A stretch of 64,000 bases of DNA from CAVVSQ01 sp963848825 (GTDB taxonomy: Bacteria; Planctomycetota; Planctomycetia; Gemmatales; Gemmataceae). A program made the position numbers and the translations under genes. The first letter of the stretch is position 1. Each line of letters opens with the position of its first letter. The DNA lies in NCBI GenBank assembly GCA_963848825.1, contig CAWKFA010000008.1, positions 620,001 to 684,000 of the forward strand. Reading direction: 5' to 3'. This document shows, one piece after another, positions 34,551 through 43,596 of the stretch. The notes under the pieces were generated by a model. The model ran no database searches. It was given only the letters and a program-made list of their open reading frames with translations, and was not told the origin of the DNA.

Positions 34551-36017
34551 TCATTGCAAACAGACCAGGACGAGTGCATCTCCCTGGGCATCCTGCAAGT
34601 AGTCCACGACGTCGGCGGAGCGAGCGTTGCTCCAGCGGCCCCATTCTTCCTCTGTCAAGATACAGAATAACGGCCCCGGCGCCGAAGGCAAAGCGCCCGC
34701 ATCCGCGAGGCGCAGCACGGGCCGGTCGAAATAAAACATGATGCCCTCATCCTTGACCTTGAAAAGATAAAGCACGGCGCCGGCCGGCACCAGGGACGCC
34801 AGCAAACCTGCCTTGGCACGTGTCTGTCGCTGCGTGTCACGCGTCGACACCACCACGTGAATGAACAGGACTTTGACCACCATCCACACCACCAGCGCAC
34901 TCACCAGGACACGGGCGGGCCGCAAGCGCGGCCATGGCCAGGCGAGAAGGCCGCGCGCCAAAGCCACGCATACCATGGCCGCCAGGCCCGAGAACGCGGG
35001 AAACAGGGGGGCGCTATGCCGCATGGCATGTTCGGGGGCCAGGCTCCAAAACAACAGGTTCGGCCACACCCAGCAGTGCAGCGCCTGCAACAGGAAGCGG
35101 CCATTTGCGTCCCACCGCCCCAGGAAGGACGGCCTGAGCGCCAGAAGAGCAACGCCAGACCACGGGAGCAGCGTCGCCAACACCTTTAAAGGATGCAACA
35201 GCGTTTCCAGCCATGGATACGCCTTGTGATTATGGCCGGGCGCCAGGTGGTTAAGCGCTTCCCGGCTCACCGTTTGATAAAAAATATCCCAGCTCGTTTG
35301 TGCTATCGCGGCGGCGATCCAGCCACCCACGAGCCCGATCGCCACTACGACGCCCAGTAGATGTTGCCATGACAGCAGCAGGCGCAGACGGCCGCGCCAC
35401 CACAAAAACGGCAGTGCGGTGCCATAAAAGAACGCCGGCGCCGTCCATTTCGTAAGCGTGCCGCCCGCCATGCACAACAGTGCCGCCAGCAGCCACCCAC
35501 CATGCAGCCGGCCCTCGTCAACAGGCACGGCACGCAAAAAAAACACCAGCGCCGCCGTCACCCAGGCGACCTGCACCATGTCGATTTCCGCGGACGTTGA
35601 GCGCTCCAGCCAAAACACGGACATTGGCAACAACAGGGCGGCAAGCAGCCCGGCACGCCGGTCCAAAAGGCGCGCGAACAACCCGTACATCAAGAAAACC
35701 GTGGCGGTGGCGGCCAGGGCGGAGGGGAGCCGCGCTGACCATTCGGTCACAGCTCCGAAGGGCAGGCTACACAGGGCAATGAGCACATACATCCCGGGCG
35801 GCTTGGTAAAAAGCGGCTCCCCGTAAAGCGTCGGCACAATCCAGTTGCCGCTGCGCCACATCTCACGCGCGATTATGGCGCGCAATGTCTCATTGCGATA
35901 AAGCTCGCCATTGCCCAGTCCGTAGAAGAAAAAAAACGCGCACAGCAGCGCAAGCAAAGAAATGACCGGCCATCGCGACCGTTCCAGTCGTCCATCCGTA
36001 AACATGCCAGCCTCCAT
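34551..36017 (-). CDS. Glycosyltransferase family 39 / ArnT-like membrane protein
   Basis: 488 residues, intact, with about eleven membrane helices. The N-terminal first-loop motif GELYRNETLRAIIAREM and the FTKPPGMYVLIALCSLPFG segment (KPP) are characteristic of PMT/ArnT-type enzymes that take sugars from polyprenyl phosphate. The typical acidic residue after helix 1 is present (NGELYRNE). Soluble C-terminal part from about residue 400. Probably glycosylates lipid A or proteins at the outer face of the inner membrane. ATG 36005 after GGAGG is an alternative start. Confidence 0.85.
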   Translation of the reverse strand: MEAGMFTDGRLERSRWPVISLLALLCAFFFFYGLGNGELYRNETLRAIIAREMWRSGNWIVPTLYGEPLFTKPPGMYVLIALCSLPFGAVTEWSARLPSALAATATVFLMYGLFARLLDRRAGLLAALLLPMSVFWLERSTSAEIDMVQVAWVTAALVFFLRAVPVDEGRLHGGWLLAALLCMAGGTLTKWTAPAFFYGTALPFLWWRGRLRLLLSWQHLLGVVVAIGLVGGWIAAAIAQTSWDIFYQTVSREALNHLAPGHNHKAYPWLETLLHPLKVLATLLPWSGVALLALRPSFLGRWDANGRFLLQALHCWVWPNLLFWSLAPEHAMRHSAPLFPAFSGLAAMVCVALARGLLAWPWPRLRPARVLVSALVVWMVVKVLFIHVVVSTRDTQRQTRAKAGLLASLVPAGAVLYLFKVKDEGIMFYFDRPVLRLADAGALPSAPGPLFCILTEEEWGRWSNARSADVVDYLQDAQGDALVLVCLQ

Positions 36018-36216
36018 GCCGCCAATAACAAAGCGAATTATTGTACGCCGCCGGACGGGTTTATGGAAAGATCATGTCAGAGCGCCTCCGGTTAGCACAA
36101 CGCGCAAGCGAGCTATTTATGCGAACATGCTCGCGCAAAGCCGCGAAGGCGCAAAGTGGTTTCACGCAAAGCATGCTCGAGGGAATTCAAATTTGGATAT
36201 TATCAGAAGCCTACAT
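36018..36216. other. Intergenic region, nothing recognised
   Basis: 199 bases between two minus-strand genes; includes CGCAAAGCCGCGAAGGCGCA, a kind of sequence often scattered between planctomycete genes. No hairpin terminator or promoter is clear. Confidence 0.3.
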
Positions 36217-36735
36217 CTATCTTGTCTTCACTAACCCGAGCCGCACCAGGCTTTCGGCCGTGGCGACGATGGACTCCTCGTTGGACCGCGGCATCCAGCC
36301 GAGCATGCTTTTAGCTTTCTCGTTGGTGGCGTTTTTGACCTTGCCGAGTTCGGGCAAAAATTGCCGCACGGTTGGATTAAAGAGTCCAGCGATGCGCACG
36401 AGCCAGTTGGGTAGCAGTCGGGTAGGCACTTTCTTGGCCAGCGCCCCCATGCGGCTTGTCAACACCCTGGCAATTTCGAGCACCGACATGAAATCGCCGG
36501 CGACCGCGATAAAGCGCTCGCCCCTGGCGGCGGGATGAGTCATGGCCCGGATGTGCAGGTCGGCGACGTCGCGCACATCGACGACGCCGAAACAGAGCCG
36601 CGGGCATCCGGGCAGGGCGCCGTCCAGCATGCGCTGCACAAGGAGGATTGATGTCGAAAAGTCGGGCCCCAGGACGGGGCCGAACACACCCACGGGATTG
36701 ACGACTACTAGCTCAAGGCTGGCCCCCGTCGCTGG
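36217..36735 (-). CDS. NAD-dependent epimerase/dehydratase, C-terminal part (frameshifted)
   Basis: Authentic sequence starts SLELVVVNPVGVFGPVLGPD, then FGVVDVRDVADLHIRAMTHP and a C-terminal LGWMPRSNEESIVATAESLV. These are signatures of extended SDR proteins of the dihydroflavonol-reductase type. The formal open frame begins at 36783. A preceding middle section (36735-36895) is in a third frame. Confidence 0.8.
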   Translation of the reverse strand, partial: PATGASLELVVVNPVGVFGPVLGPDFSTSILLVQRMLDGALPGCPRLCFGVVDVRDVADLHIRAMTHPAARGERFIAVAGDFMSVLEIARVLTSRMGALAKKVPTRLLPNWLVRIAGLFNPTVRQFLPELGKVKNATNEKAKSMLGWMPRSNEESIVATAESLVRLGLVKTR

Positions 36736-37248
36736 CGATAAATTCCCAGGCCGCGCGTTCAGCCAGGGTCTTCGACTTCGCATAGGGGCTCAGGTCGTCG
36801 CGATTGAGGTCCGTCCAGTCGCTCTCGCTAAACAGCACTTTCTGTGGCTCGTGGCCATACCCAATCGCGGCGAACGAGGACGTCAACACCACGCGCTTGA
36901 CGCCGGCGCCGGCGCGGCACGCAGCACCCGGAGCGTGCCTTCGCGGGCGGGAACGATCAGCTCCTCCTCATGCCTGGGAACATTCATGGGGAAAGGTGAA
37001 GCCACGTGCAGCACGAAGTCGCAGCCGGCGACGGCTGTTGACCAGCCCTCGTCGCGTTCGAGGTCGGCGGCGACGAAGGACAGGCGCTCACCCGGCTCGG
37101 CTCCGCCTATCTTCAGCATGGCACGCACGTCCCCCTCGCGATGCGGATTCCGTACCGTCGTCCGCACCTCATGCCCGGCGGCCAAAAGCTGCAGAATAGT
37201 ATGGCTGCCGATGAAGCCGGAACCCCCGGTAACCAGAACTGTGCTCAT
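36735..37248 (-). CDS. NAD-dependent epimerase/dehydratase, N-terminal and middle parts (two frames)
   Basis: ATG 37248 gives VLVTGGSGFIGSH (GxxGxxG NAD site). The frame closes at 36883, after LRVLRAA. A second frame continues with KRVVLTSSFAAIGYG, then LSPYAKSKTLAERAAWEF, which contains the catalytic YxxxK, and ends at about 36728. A one-base loss at about 36905 and another indel at about 36728 would give a single protein of about 345 residues. It likely reduces or epimerises a small carbonyl compound; substrate unknown. Confidence 0.8.
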
Positions 37249-37414
37249 GGCCAGCTTCTCCTTACTTTGTTAACCCGCCGCGCGAGCAACGGTTCATCGC
37301 TGGGGCAAGGGTTCATCGCTTCGCGGTATTTTACCATCGTCGTCTTAAAACTCGCGACTGCCTATAATCTCTTCAGAATGCGTGAGACATTATTTTGCCA
37401 TGCGGAAGGAAACC

Positions 37415-38158
37415 ATGCATCCAGCGCTCACGCGTGTTGACCATCGCCCCTGGCCGGTGCCGGACCGCCGTTGGACCTGGCGGCAGCGCTGGTGCGACCT
37501 GCTCTTTGCGCACTGGCCTATTCCCGTGGCCGAGCTCCGCCATCTCGTGCCGGCTGGGCTGCGCGTGCAAGAATTTGGCGGCTCCTCCTGGATCGGCGTG
37601 GTCCCCTTTCGCATGGAGGGTGTGGCACGCCGGCCATTTCCAACCGTGCCAGGCTTGTCTGCTTTTCCCGAAATCAACTTGCGAATCTATGTGGAGCGCG
37701 ACGGCAAGCCCGGCGTTTGGTTTCTGAGCCTGGAGGCCACCAATCCATTGGCTGTCTGGGCTGGACGGCAGTGGTTTCACCTTCCCTACCAGCGGGCGCG
37801 TATCGCGTTTACCGGAGACGCGGCCGGGTTTAACATCGTCTCCGAGCGCAGAGAACCAGGGCCAGCCGTGCACATCGAGGCGACGTATCGCCCGGTCTCG
37901 GAGCCAGCCCTCGCGCAACCGGGTTCGCTCGAGGCTTTTCTCGTGGAGCGCTACTGCCTGTATGCGAGCTCCCCCGACGGCCGACTCTTCCGGACCGAAG
38001 TGCATCATGGGCCCTGGCCCCTGCAAAAGGCGGAGGGAACGATTGTCGCCACGCAACTACTTCGGCCGCACGGCCTGGCATGTAACGGGGCGGCGCCGGT
38101 CCTACACTACTCCCGGGGCGTTGACGTCGTCGCGTGGGCACCCGAGCGGTTGGTGTGA
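37415..38158 (+). CDS. DUF2071 (YqjF-like) protein
   Basis: 247 residues from ATG 37415, preceded by GGAAGGAAACC; in-frame codons go back to 37382. Family signatures: W...LLFAHWPIPVAELRHLVP near the start, WIGVVPFRMEGV, and FLSLEATNPLAVWAGRQWFH. DUF2071 proteins are soluble, of unknown function, with an acetoacetate-decarboxylase-like fold in some members. Followed after 38 bases by the acetate kinase gene on the same strand; a functional link is not evident. Confidence 0.85.
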   Translation: MHPALTRVDHRPWPVPDRRWTWRQRWCDLLFAHWPIPVAELRHLVPAGLRVQEFGGSSWIGVVPFRMEGVARRPFPTVPGLSAFPEINLRIYVERDGKPGVWFLSLEATNPLAVWAGRQWFHLPYQRARIAFTGDAAGFNIVSERREPGPAVHIEATYRPVSEPALAQPGSLEAFLVERYCLYASSPDGRLFRTEVHHGPWPLQKAEGTIVATQLLRPHGLACNGAAPVLHYSRGVDVVAWAPERLV

Positions 38159-38196
38159 ATTCCTCACCAAGAATGGCGCGTGTAAGGGAGTAGTTC

Positions 38197-39267
38197 ATGA
38201 GTGGAGGCGTGCTAACGATCAATGGCGGTTCGTCGAGCATCAAGTTCGCCGTTTTCACCCCCGGCGACCCACCGCGGTCCGCGCTGACCGGCAAGGTCGA
38301 GCGGATTGGCATGAGTGACCCCATGCTTGGCACCAAGGGCGTGCCGCCACGGCGAATTGATGCGCCAGATCACGAACACGCGGTCGGCGCGGTGGTCGAA
38401 GAGCTGGAAAAATGCAGTGCCTTTCGCGACGTCACTGCCATCGGTCATCGAGTCGTTCACGGCGGGCCCAACAATACCGAGGCACGCCTCATCACCACGG
38501 CATTGGTGGAGGAGCTTCGCGAAATCAGCCCGCTCGACCCAGCCCACCTGCCTGGTGAAATCGCCCTTATCGAAGCGTTTCGCAGGTTTTTCCCCGACAT
38601 GCCGCAGGTCGCCTGCTTCGATACCGCATTCCACCGCGATATTCCTCGCGTTGCCCAGCTGCTGCCGGTGCCGCGCCGTTATGAGGCCGAGGGCGTGCGT
38701 CGTTACGGGTTCCACGGTTTGTCTTACGCGTACCTCATGGAAGTGCTGGCGAAGCTGGCTGGCCCGAAGGTGACGGGCGGCCGGGTCATCCTCGCCCACC
38801 TTGGCGCGGGGGCGAGCATGGCCGCCGTGCGCGCCGGTAAGTGCGTTGACACCACGATGTCCTTCACACCGACCGCCGGCCTGGTGATGGGTACGCGTAG
38901 CGGCGACCTCGATCCCGGCTTACTCATCTATCTCATGCGCCGCCACAATCTGGCGCTGACCAGATTGACGACATGGTCAACAAACATTCGGGGCTGCTCG
39001 GCATTTCGGACATCAGTCCCGACATGCGTGACCTCCTGGCCGTCCAGGCCGACGACGCGCGGGCTCGAGATGCCGTGGCGCTCTTTTGTTATCAAGCGAA
39101 GAAATGGCTCGGCGCCTATACCGCGGCCCTGGGCGGCCTGGATGCCCTCGTTTTCGCCGGCGGCATCGGTGAAAACGCGCCGGCAGTGCGCTCTCGCATT
39201 TGCGAAGGCCTGGACTTTCTCGGTATCGCCCTCGACAGTGTCCGTAATGCCGCCAATGAATCCCTGA
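38197..39267 (+). CDS. ackA: Acetate kinase, N-terminal part (frameshifted at about 38952)
   Basis: ATG 38197 gives VLTINGGSSSIKFAVF, equivalent to the N.GSSS.K motif that binds phosphate. Also VTAIGHRVVHGGP, CFDTAFHRDIPRVAQLLPVP, RRYGFHGLSYAYLMEVL and GLVMGTRSGDLDPGLLIYLM, all active-site or nucleotide-binding segments. After RRHNLAL the frame is lost; one missing base would give DQIDDMVNKHSGLLG. Authentic sequence ends at about 38955; the rest to 39267 is read-through. Interconverts acetate plus ATP and acetyl phosphate. Confidence 0.92.
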   Translation: MSGGVLTINGGSSSIKFAVFTPGDPPRSALTGKVERIGMSDPMLGTKGVPPRRIDAPDHEHAVGAVVEELEKCSAFRDVTAIGHRVVHGGPNNTEARLITTALVEELREISPLDPAHLPGEIALIEAFRRFFPDMPQVACFDTAFHRDIPRVAQLLPVPRRYEAEGVRRYGFHGLSYAYLMEVLAKLAGPKVTGGRVILAHLGAGASMAAVRAGKCVDTTMSFTPTAGLVMGTRSGDLDPGLLIYLMRRHNLALTRLTTWSTNIRGCSAFRTSVPTCVTSWPSRPTTRGLEMPWRSFVIKRRNGSAPIPRPWAAWMPSFSPAASVKTRRQCALAFAKAWTFSVSPSTVSVMPPMNP

Positions 39268-39371
39268 TCTCGACGGCCAAAAGTTTGGTAAGTGTCTGGG
39301 TCATAAAAACGGATGAAGAGCTGATGATCGCCAAGATGGTCCGCCGCCTGGTGGAGCAGCAGCCAACCTAA
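38973..39371 (+). CDS. ackA: Acetate kinase, C-terminal part (frameshifted)
   Basis: Continues from KHSGLLGISDISPDMRDLL through LDALVFAGGIGENAPAVRS, the ATP-binding GGIGEN motif, to the end. Total protein about 390 residues, normal for AckA. The stop is 17 bases before the phosphoketolase start, so the two are almost certainly co-transcribed. Acetyl phosphate made by phosphoketolase would be turned into acetate and ATP. Confidence 0.9.
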   Translation: MVNKHSGLLGISDISPDMRDLLAVQADDARARDAVALFCYQAKKWLGAYTAALGGLDALVFAGGIGENAPAVRSRICEGLDFLGIALDSVRNAANESLISTAKSLVSVWVIKTDEELMIAKMVRRLVEQQPT

Positions 39372-39387
39372 AAGGAAGGTAGTTAAT

Positions 39388-40530
39388 ATGACACATAATG
39401 ATCGGGACACCCCAATAGCATCGCAACGGGGTCAAGCCGGCAGCGCCGGAGGCTCCACGCCCACGCCAGAGGGCCTTGCCGAAAAACCATTGTCTGCCGA
39501 CTTGTTGCGGAAAATGGACGCTTACTGGCGCGCCGCGAATTACCTGTCGGTCGGCCAGATTTATCTTTTCGATAACCCGCTGCTGAAAGAGCCTCTCCTG
39601 CTCAAACATATCAAGCCGCGCCTGCTGGGCCACTGGGGCACCACGGCGGGCCTGAATTTCATCTATGTCCATCTCAATCGCATCATCAAGGAACACGATT
39701 TAAGCATTATCTACATCGCCGGGCCTGGCCACGGCGGTCCGGGAATCGTCGCCAACACTTATCTCGAGGGTACCTACACCGAGGTTTATCCCAACATCGG
39801 CCGCGACGAGGCGGGGCTCAAGCACCTTTTCACGCAATTCTCGTTTCCCGGCGGCATCCCCAGCCACGTCGCGCCCGAAACGCCCGGCTCCATTCATGAG
39901 GGTGGCGAGCTGGGCTATTCACTTTCCCATGCGTATGGCGCGGTGTTCGACAATCCCGACTTGCTCGTGGCTTGCGTGATCGGCGATGGCGAGGCGGAGA
40001 CGGGCCCGCTGGCCACTGGCTGGCACGGCAATAAGTTCCTCAACCCCGCCCGCGACGGCGCCGTGCTGCCGATTCTCCACCTGAATGGCTACAAAATCGC
40101 CAATCCCACCATTCTGGCCCGCATCAGCCACGAAGAGTTGGAGTCGTTGTTGCGGGGCTATGGCTACACCCCATACTTTGTCGAAGGCAACGACCCGGAA
40201 CGGATGCACCAGCTTATGGCCGCGACGCTGGATAGCTGTGTGCGCGCCATCAAGGCCATTCAGAGAGAGGCGCGCGAACGGTTTCAGCAAACGCCCATCC
40301 TGGCCCATGATCGTCTTGCGTTCCCCCAAGGGCTGGACGGGCCCCAAGGAAGTGGATGGGAAGAAAACCGAAGATTACTGGCGTTCCCATCAAGTGCCCA
40401 TGGACGACATGTCCCACCCCGGGCATGTCAAGTTGCTCGAAACCTGGATGAAGAGCTACCGGCCGGAGGAATTGTTCGACAAGTCCGGTGCCTTGATCGC
40501 GGAGCTGGCCGAGCTGCCGCCTTGCGGTGA
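39388..40530 (+). CDS. xfp: Phosphoketolase, N-terminal part (frameshifted at about 40298)
   Basis: ATG 39388 with AAGGAAGG upstream. XFP N-terminal domain: MDAYWRAANYLSVGQIYLFD, KPRLLGHWGTTAGLNFIYVH, YIAGPGHGGPGIVANTYLEG and CVIGDGEAETGPLATGWHGN (thiamine-diphosphate motif GDGEAETGP...HGNK). After FQQTPI the frame is lost; removing one C gives WPMIVLRSPKGWTG. Cleaves xylulose-5-phosphate and/or fructose-6-phosphate with phosphate to acetyl phosphate. Which substrate is preferred cannot be read from sequence by eye. Confidence 0.93.
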   Translation: MTHNDRDTPIASQRGQAGSAGGSTPTPEGLAEKPLSADLLRKMDAYWRAANYLSVGQIYLFDNPLLKEPLLLKHIKPRLLGHWGTTAGLNFIYVHLNRIIKEHDLSIIYIAGPGHGGPGIVANTYLEGTYTEVYPNIGRDEAGLKHLFTQFSFPGGIPSHVAPETPGSIHEGGELGYSLSHAYGAVFDNPDLLVACVIGDGEAETGPLATGWHGNKFLNPARDGAVLPILHLNGYKIANPTILARISHEELESLLRGYGYTPYFVEGNDPERMHQLMAATLDSCVRAIKAIQREARERFQQTPILAHDRLAFPQGLDGPQGSGWEENRRLLAFPSSAHGRHVPPRACQVARNLDEELPAGGIVRQVRCLDRGAGRAAALR

Positions 40531-41890
40531 ACGGCGCATGAGCGCGAACCCGCACGCCAACGGCGGCCTGCTGCTCACGGACCTTATTATGCCTGACTTC
40601 AAGAGCTATGCCGTCGACGTCACCCATCCCGGCGAAACGTCTGCGGAAGCGACCCGGGTGATGGGGAAATTTTTGCGTGACGTGATGAAACGGAACCTTG
40701 GGGCCAAGAACTTTCGCCTCTTTAGCCCCGACGAATTCAACTCCAACCGCTGGCAAGACGTCCTTGAGGTCACGAACCGGGCCTGGACGGCCGAAACATT
40801 GTCGTATGACGATCATCTGAACCCCGCCGGGCGGGTCATGGAAGTACTCAGTGAACATCAGTGCCAGGGCTGGCTCGAAGGCTATTTGTTGACCGGCCGG
40901 CACGGCTTCTTTTCCTGCTACGAGGCGTTCATCCACATCATCGACTCGATGTTCAATCAACATGCCAAGTGGCTCAAAGTGACGCGGCACATTCCGTGGC
41001 GGCGGCCGATCGCCTCACTCAACTATTTGCTCTCCTCGCTCGTCTGGCGACAGGACCACAACGGTTTCAGCCATCAGGACCCGGGCTTCATCGATCATGT
41101 GTGCAACAAGAAAGCCGAGGTTGTACGTGTTTATCTGCCGCCGGACGCCAACACCCTTCTCTCGGTAACCGATCACTGTCTGCGCAGCCGCAACTATGTC
41201 AATGTCGTGGTCGCGGGCAAACAACTTGCTCCCCAATGGCTCGATATCGACCAGGCCGTCAAGCATTGCACGGCCGGCATCGGCATCTGGGAATGGGCCA
41301 GTAATGACAGGGGGAGCGAACCGGACGTTGTCATGGCCTGCTGTGGCGACGTCCCAACGCTGGAGACGCTCGCGGCGGTGGACATGATGCGTCAGTGGCT
41401 GCCCGACATAAAAGTTCGCGTGATCAACGTGGTCGACCTCATGAAACTTCAACCTCAGACGGAGCACCCGCATGGCCTCGCTGAAGGGGACTTCGACCTG
41501 CTCTTTACCAAGGACAAGCCAATCATTTTCGCCTTCCACGGCTACCCCTGGCTTATCCACCGCCTCACCTATCGCCGCGCGAACCATCGAAATATGCATG
41601 TGCGTGGCTACAAGGAAGAGGGCACAACCACCACGCCCTTTGATATGGTCGTTCTCAATGACGTCGACCGTTTTCACCTCATTGGCGACGTCATCGATCG
41701 TTTGCCGAAGCTGGGTTCCCAGGCTGCCTACGTAAAGCAAGCCATCCGCGACAAACTTATCGACCACAAGTCCTACATCCGTAAATATGGCGACGACATG
41801 CCAGAAATCCGCAACTGGAAATGGGGACAAAAAGTAACCATGGGCACGCTCAAGGGAGGGACTGCGGATACGGCGGGGGATAATGGGTGA
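40307..41890 (+). CDS. xfp: Phosphoketolase, C-terminal part (frameshifted)
   Basis: Begins MIVLRSPKGWTGPKEVDGKK and proceeds through SPDEFNSNRWQDVLEVTNRA, TGRHGFFSCYEAFIHIIDSM, SSLVWRQDHNGFSHQDPGFI and AFHGYPWLIHRLTYRRANHR, all XFP_C signatures. Joined length about 830 residues, slightly above the usual 790-800 because of a polar N-terminus. The end AGTADTAGDNG-like tail is low complexity. Confidence 0.93.
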   Translation: MIVLRSPKGWTGPKEVDGKKTEDYWRSHQVPMDDMSHPGHVKLLETWMKSYRPEELFDKSGALIAELAELPPCGERRMSANPHANGGLLLTDLIMPDFKSYAVDVTHPGETSAEATRVMGKFLRDVMKRNLGAKNFRLFSPDEFNSNRWQDVLEVTNRAWTAETLSYDDHLNPAGRVMEVLSEHQCQGWLEGYLLTGRHGFFSCYEAFIHIIDSMFNQHAKWLKVTRHIPWRRPIASLNYLLSSLVWRQDHNGFSHQDPGFIDHVCNKKAEVVRVYLPPDANTLLSVTDHCLRSRNYVNVVVAGKQLAPQWLDIDQAVKHCTAGIGIWEWASNDRGSEPDVVMACCGDVPTLETLAAVDMMRQWLPDIKVRVINVVDLMKLQPQTEHPHGLAEGDFDLLFTKDKPIIFAFHGYPWLIHRLTYRRANHRNMHVRGYKEEGTTTTPFDMVVLNDVDRFHLIGDVIDRLPKLGSQAAYVKQAIRDKLIDHKSYIRKYGDDMPEIRNWKWGQKVTMGTLKGGTADTAGDNG

Positions 41891-42014
41891 TGGAGGTGAG
41901 GTGTGGTTTCCATGGCACCCGCGCGGCTAAATCTAGGGGCTTTTTTGTGGACTCGGCCTTGCCACCGGGCTAGCATTGGGCAAAACTGAGATAAGAAGAG
42001 CAAGGGAGCAGCCG

Positions 42015-42659
42015 GTGGCCTTTCGATTTAAGAATGCATCGTGTGTCGTGCTGGGCACGTTCAATATGTATATCGTGCAACCTAAGTGGCTTGCGGATAT
42101 GAAGATTATTCCGAAAGGCATTGCGGTAACGATTGCGTCGAAACTTGACGAGCCTGGATTTATGTTGTTATCTCCGAAGCTCGGTTCCAAATGGGTCGTT
42201 GCTCCTAATCGCATACTCATTGAGACGGAGCGTGCGACGGAGGACTGCGGCGCCAGCATGGCGAAGGTCTTGAAATCGCTGCCGTGGACACCGCTCGCGG
42301 GAATAGGGAACAACGCCAATTTTCGGGCGCCGCTTTCGGAGCTGCCATCGTTGGCAAAAAACCTGCGAAATGCGCCCGACGTACCGGTGGGCTACGAAAT
42401 GGCGCAACGGAGTTTTCACGTGGCATTTTCCCAAGACAATAGAGTTATCAACGTGCAATTGGCGATCACGAAGGAAGCGCTAGAATTAACCACCAATGTG
42501 CATCATGAATTAGGTGGGGCAGAACGCAAAGAAGCCAGCAAAATCGCGCAAGCCGCCGCAAGTAATTTTTTGCAGGATCGAAAAGAAGTTGAAGATCTCA
42601 TCGAACATGTCTTCAAGTTGAGGATCGATAATGACAACAGCAACGGAAAGTCGGCGTGA
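42015..42659 (+). CDS. Unknown protein, first gene of a three-gene overlapping cassette
   Basis: 214 residues from GTG 42015, which has AAGGGAG six bases upstream; an open frame with TTG start goes back to 41976. No membrane segments. Mixed alpha/beta sequence with LGTFNMYIVQPKWLADMKII, a WVVAPNRILIETE segment and a charged helical C-terminus. It recalls a poorly characterised family whose members begin 'G.FN..I..P.WF' and contain 'PNR...E', but I cannot name it. The C-terminal codons overlap the next gene by 29 bases. G+C is lower than in the flanking phosphoketolase gene. Confidence 0.6.
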   Translation: MAFRFKNASCVVLGTFNMYIVQPKWLADMKIIPKGIAVTIASKLDEPGFMLLSPKLGSKWVVAPNRILIETERATEDCGASMAKVLKSLPWTPLAGIGNNANFRAPLSELPSLAKNLRNAPDVPVGYEMAQRSFHVAFSQDNRVINVQLAITKEALELTTNVHHELGGAERKEASKIAQAAASNFLQDRKEVEDLIEHVFKLRIDNDNSNGKSA

Positions 42660-43089
42660 CTGGGCGACACAACCAAACTCTAATCTCAGTACCTCGCACT
42701 GGCTCTACGCCGGGTATTACGACCCTTACTTCGTTACGGCTGTTGGCGACGAGTTGCAACGCCTGTCCAAGCTGACGAATAACTGGGATGGATACGGGGC
42801 GCCGCCGCTCGATAAAAACATCATCGATGTTGCGTGTCAATTCATTAAAAAGCTCCCTGAAAATCTAGCCTGTCGACCGCGCGTTGTTCCAATGGCTCCT
42901 GGCAACTTGCAATTCGAGTGGCATCACGGGAGAAAGGTTCTTGAACTGGAATTTGAGGACCCGCAAACGATTCACTTCCTGCAATGGGACCCGGCAGCAG
43001 ACGTGGAGGAGGAGGATAGCTTTCCAGCGTCCGACATTGCGCGGGCCGTCGGGCTGATCCAGTGGTTCACAAGTGGAACGCTTGCATGA
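42631..43089 (+). CDS. Unknown protein, second gene of the cassette
   Basis: 152 residues, ATG 42631 inside the previous gene. Contains LTNNWDGYGAPPLDKNIIDV, then VVPMAPGNLQFEWHHGRKVL and ELEFEDPQTIHFLQWD. The pattern 'NWDGYGA.P' followed by 'G.....EW' and '.E.E' is seen in small proteins of unknown function scattered in bacteria, often in accessory regions. No signal peptide or membrane segment. The stop overlaps the next start as ATGA at 43086-43089. Confidence 0.6.
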   Translation: MTTATESRRDWATQPNSNLSTSHWLYAGYYDPYFVTAVGDELQRLSKLTNNWDGYGAPPLDKNIIDVACQFIKKLPENLACRPRVVPMAPGNLQFEWHHGRKVLELEFEDPQTIHFLQWDPAADVEEEDSFPASDIARAVGLIQWFTSGTLA

Positions 43090-43485
43090 CCAACGAAGTA
43101 CCGCCTCCCCAAATGGGCCCGCCAGTTGCCGACCACGAAGACCTCTATCGAGGAATTACCACAGTTGACTGGTGGGTTTCCGAAGAAAACCGCCCATCAT
43201 CTGCCGCATTCAGTCATCCTGAGTTTTCCACAGATGTCGTTTCGTGCGCGTTCGCCCGAGTTCACTCTGGCTCATCTCCCTTGTGGAAGCGGCATCGTGC
43301 AATTTAACGCGGGCATTGCAAGAAGTCTGGGGTTCGATGCCCGGTTGGAACCCGATCCGGAAAAGCCGGAGAATCATGCCCACGCGAACGTCTACTGTCT
43401 GCTAGGGAGAAACCAACGCAAAAAGGCCGCTCAAAGGCTCGCACAGCATTGTGACGTGGTGGTGCGTCCAACATTCGTTGTCTGA
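43086..43485 (+). CDS. Unknown protein, third gene of the cassette (frameshifted at about 43240)
   Basis: ATG 43086 gives MTNEVPPPQMGPPVADHEDL and YRGITTVDWWVSEENRPSSA in one frame, up to FSTDVVS. The next frame supplies ARSPEFTLAHLPCGSGIVQF, ARSLGFDARLEPDPEKPENH and AHANVYC to the stop at 43485. Joined, it is about 132 residues. 'YRGI...W...E..RPSSAAF' with a later 'H..V' is reminiscent of small proteins adjacent to the second gene's family. Soluble; function unknown. Confidence 0.55.
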
Positions 43486-43554
43486 TCCGGCGGAGCGGTC
43501 GGGAAATGTTGGCTACTCTCGACTTGAACCCCGATACGGGCCCCTGGGCCAGAA

Positions 43555-43596
43555 GACCAAGGCCCGTCGTCCTTTGCCGGATGGCGGGCCTTGGTC
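43555..43596 (+). terminator. Candidate hairpin terminator after the cassette
   Basis: GACCAAGGCCCG (43555-43566) and CGGGCCTTGGTC (43585-43596) are perfect complements, followed by GTTTT. Seventy bases after the third cassette gene. The rest of 43486-43794 shows no gene or RNA that I recognise. Confidence 0.5.
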
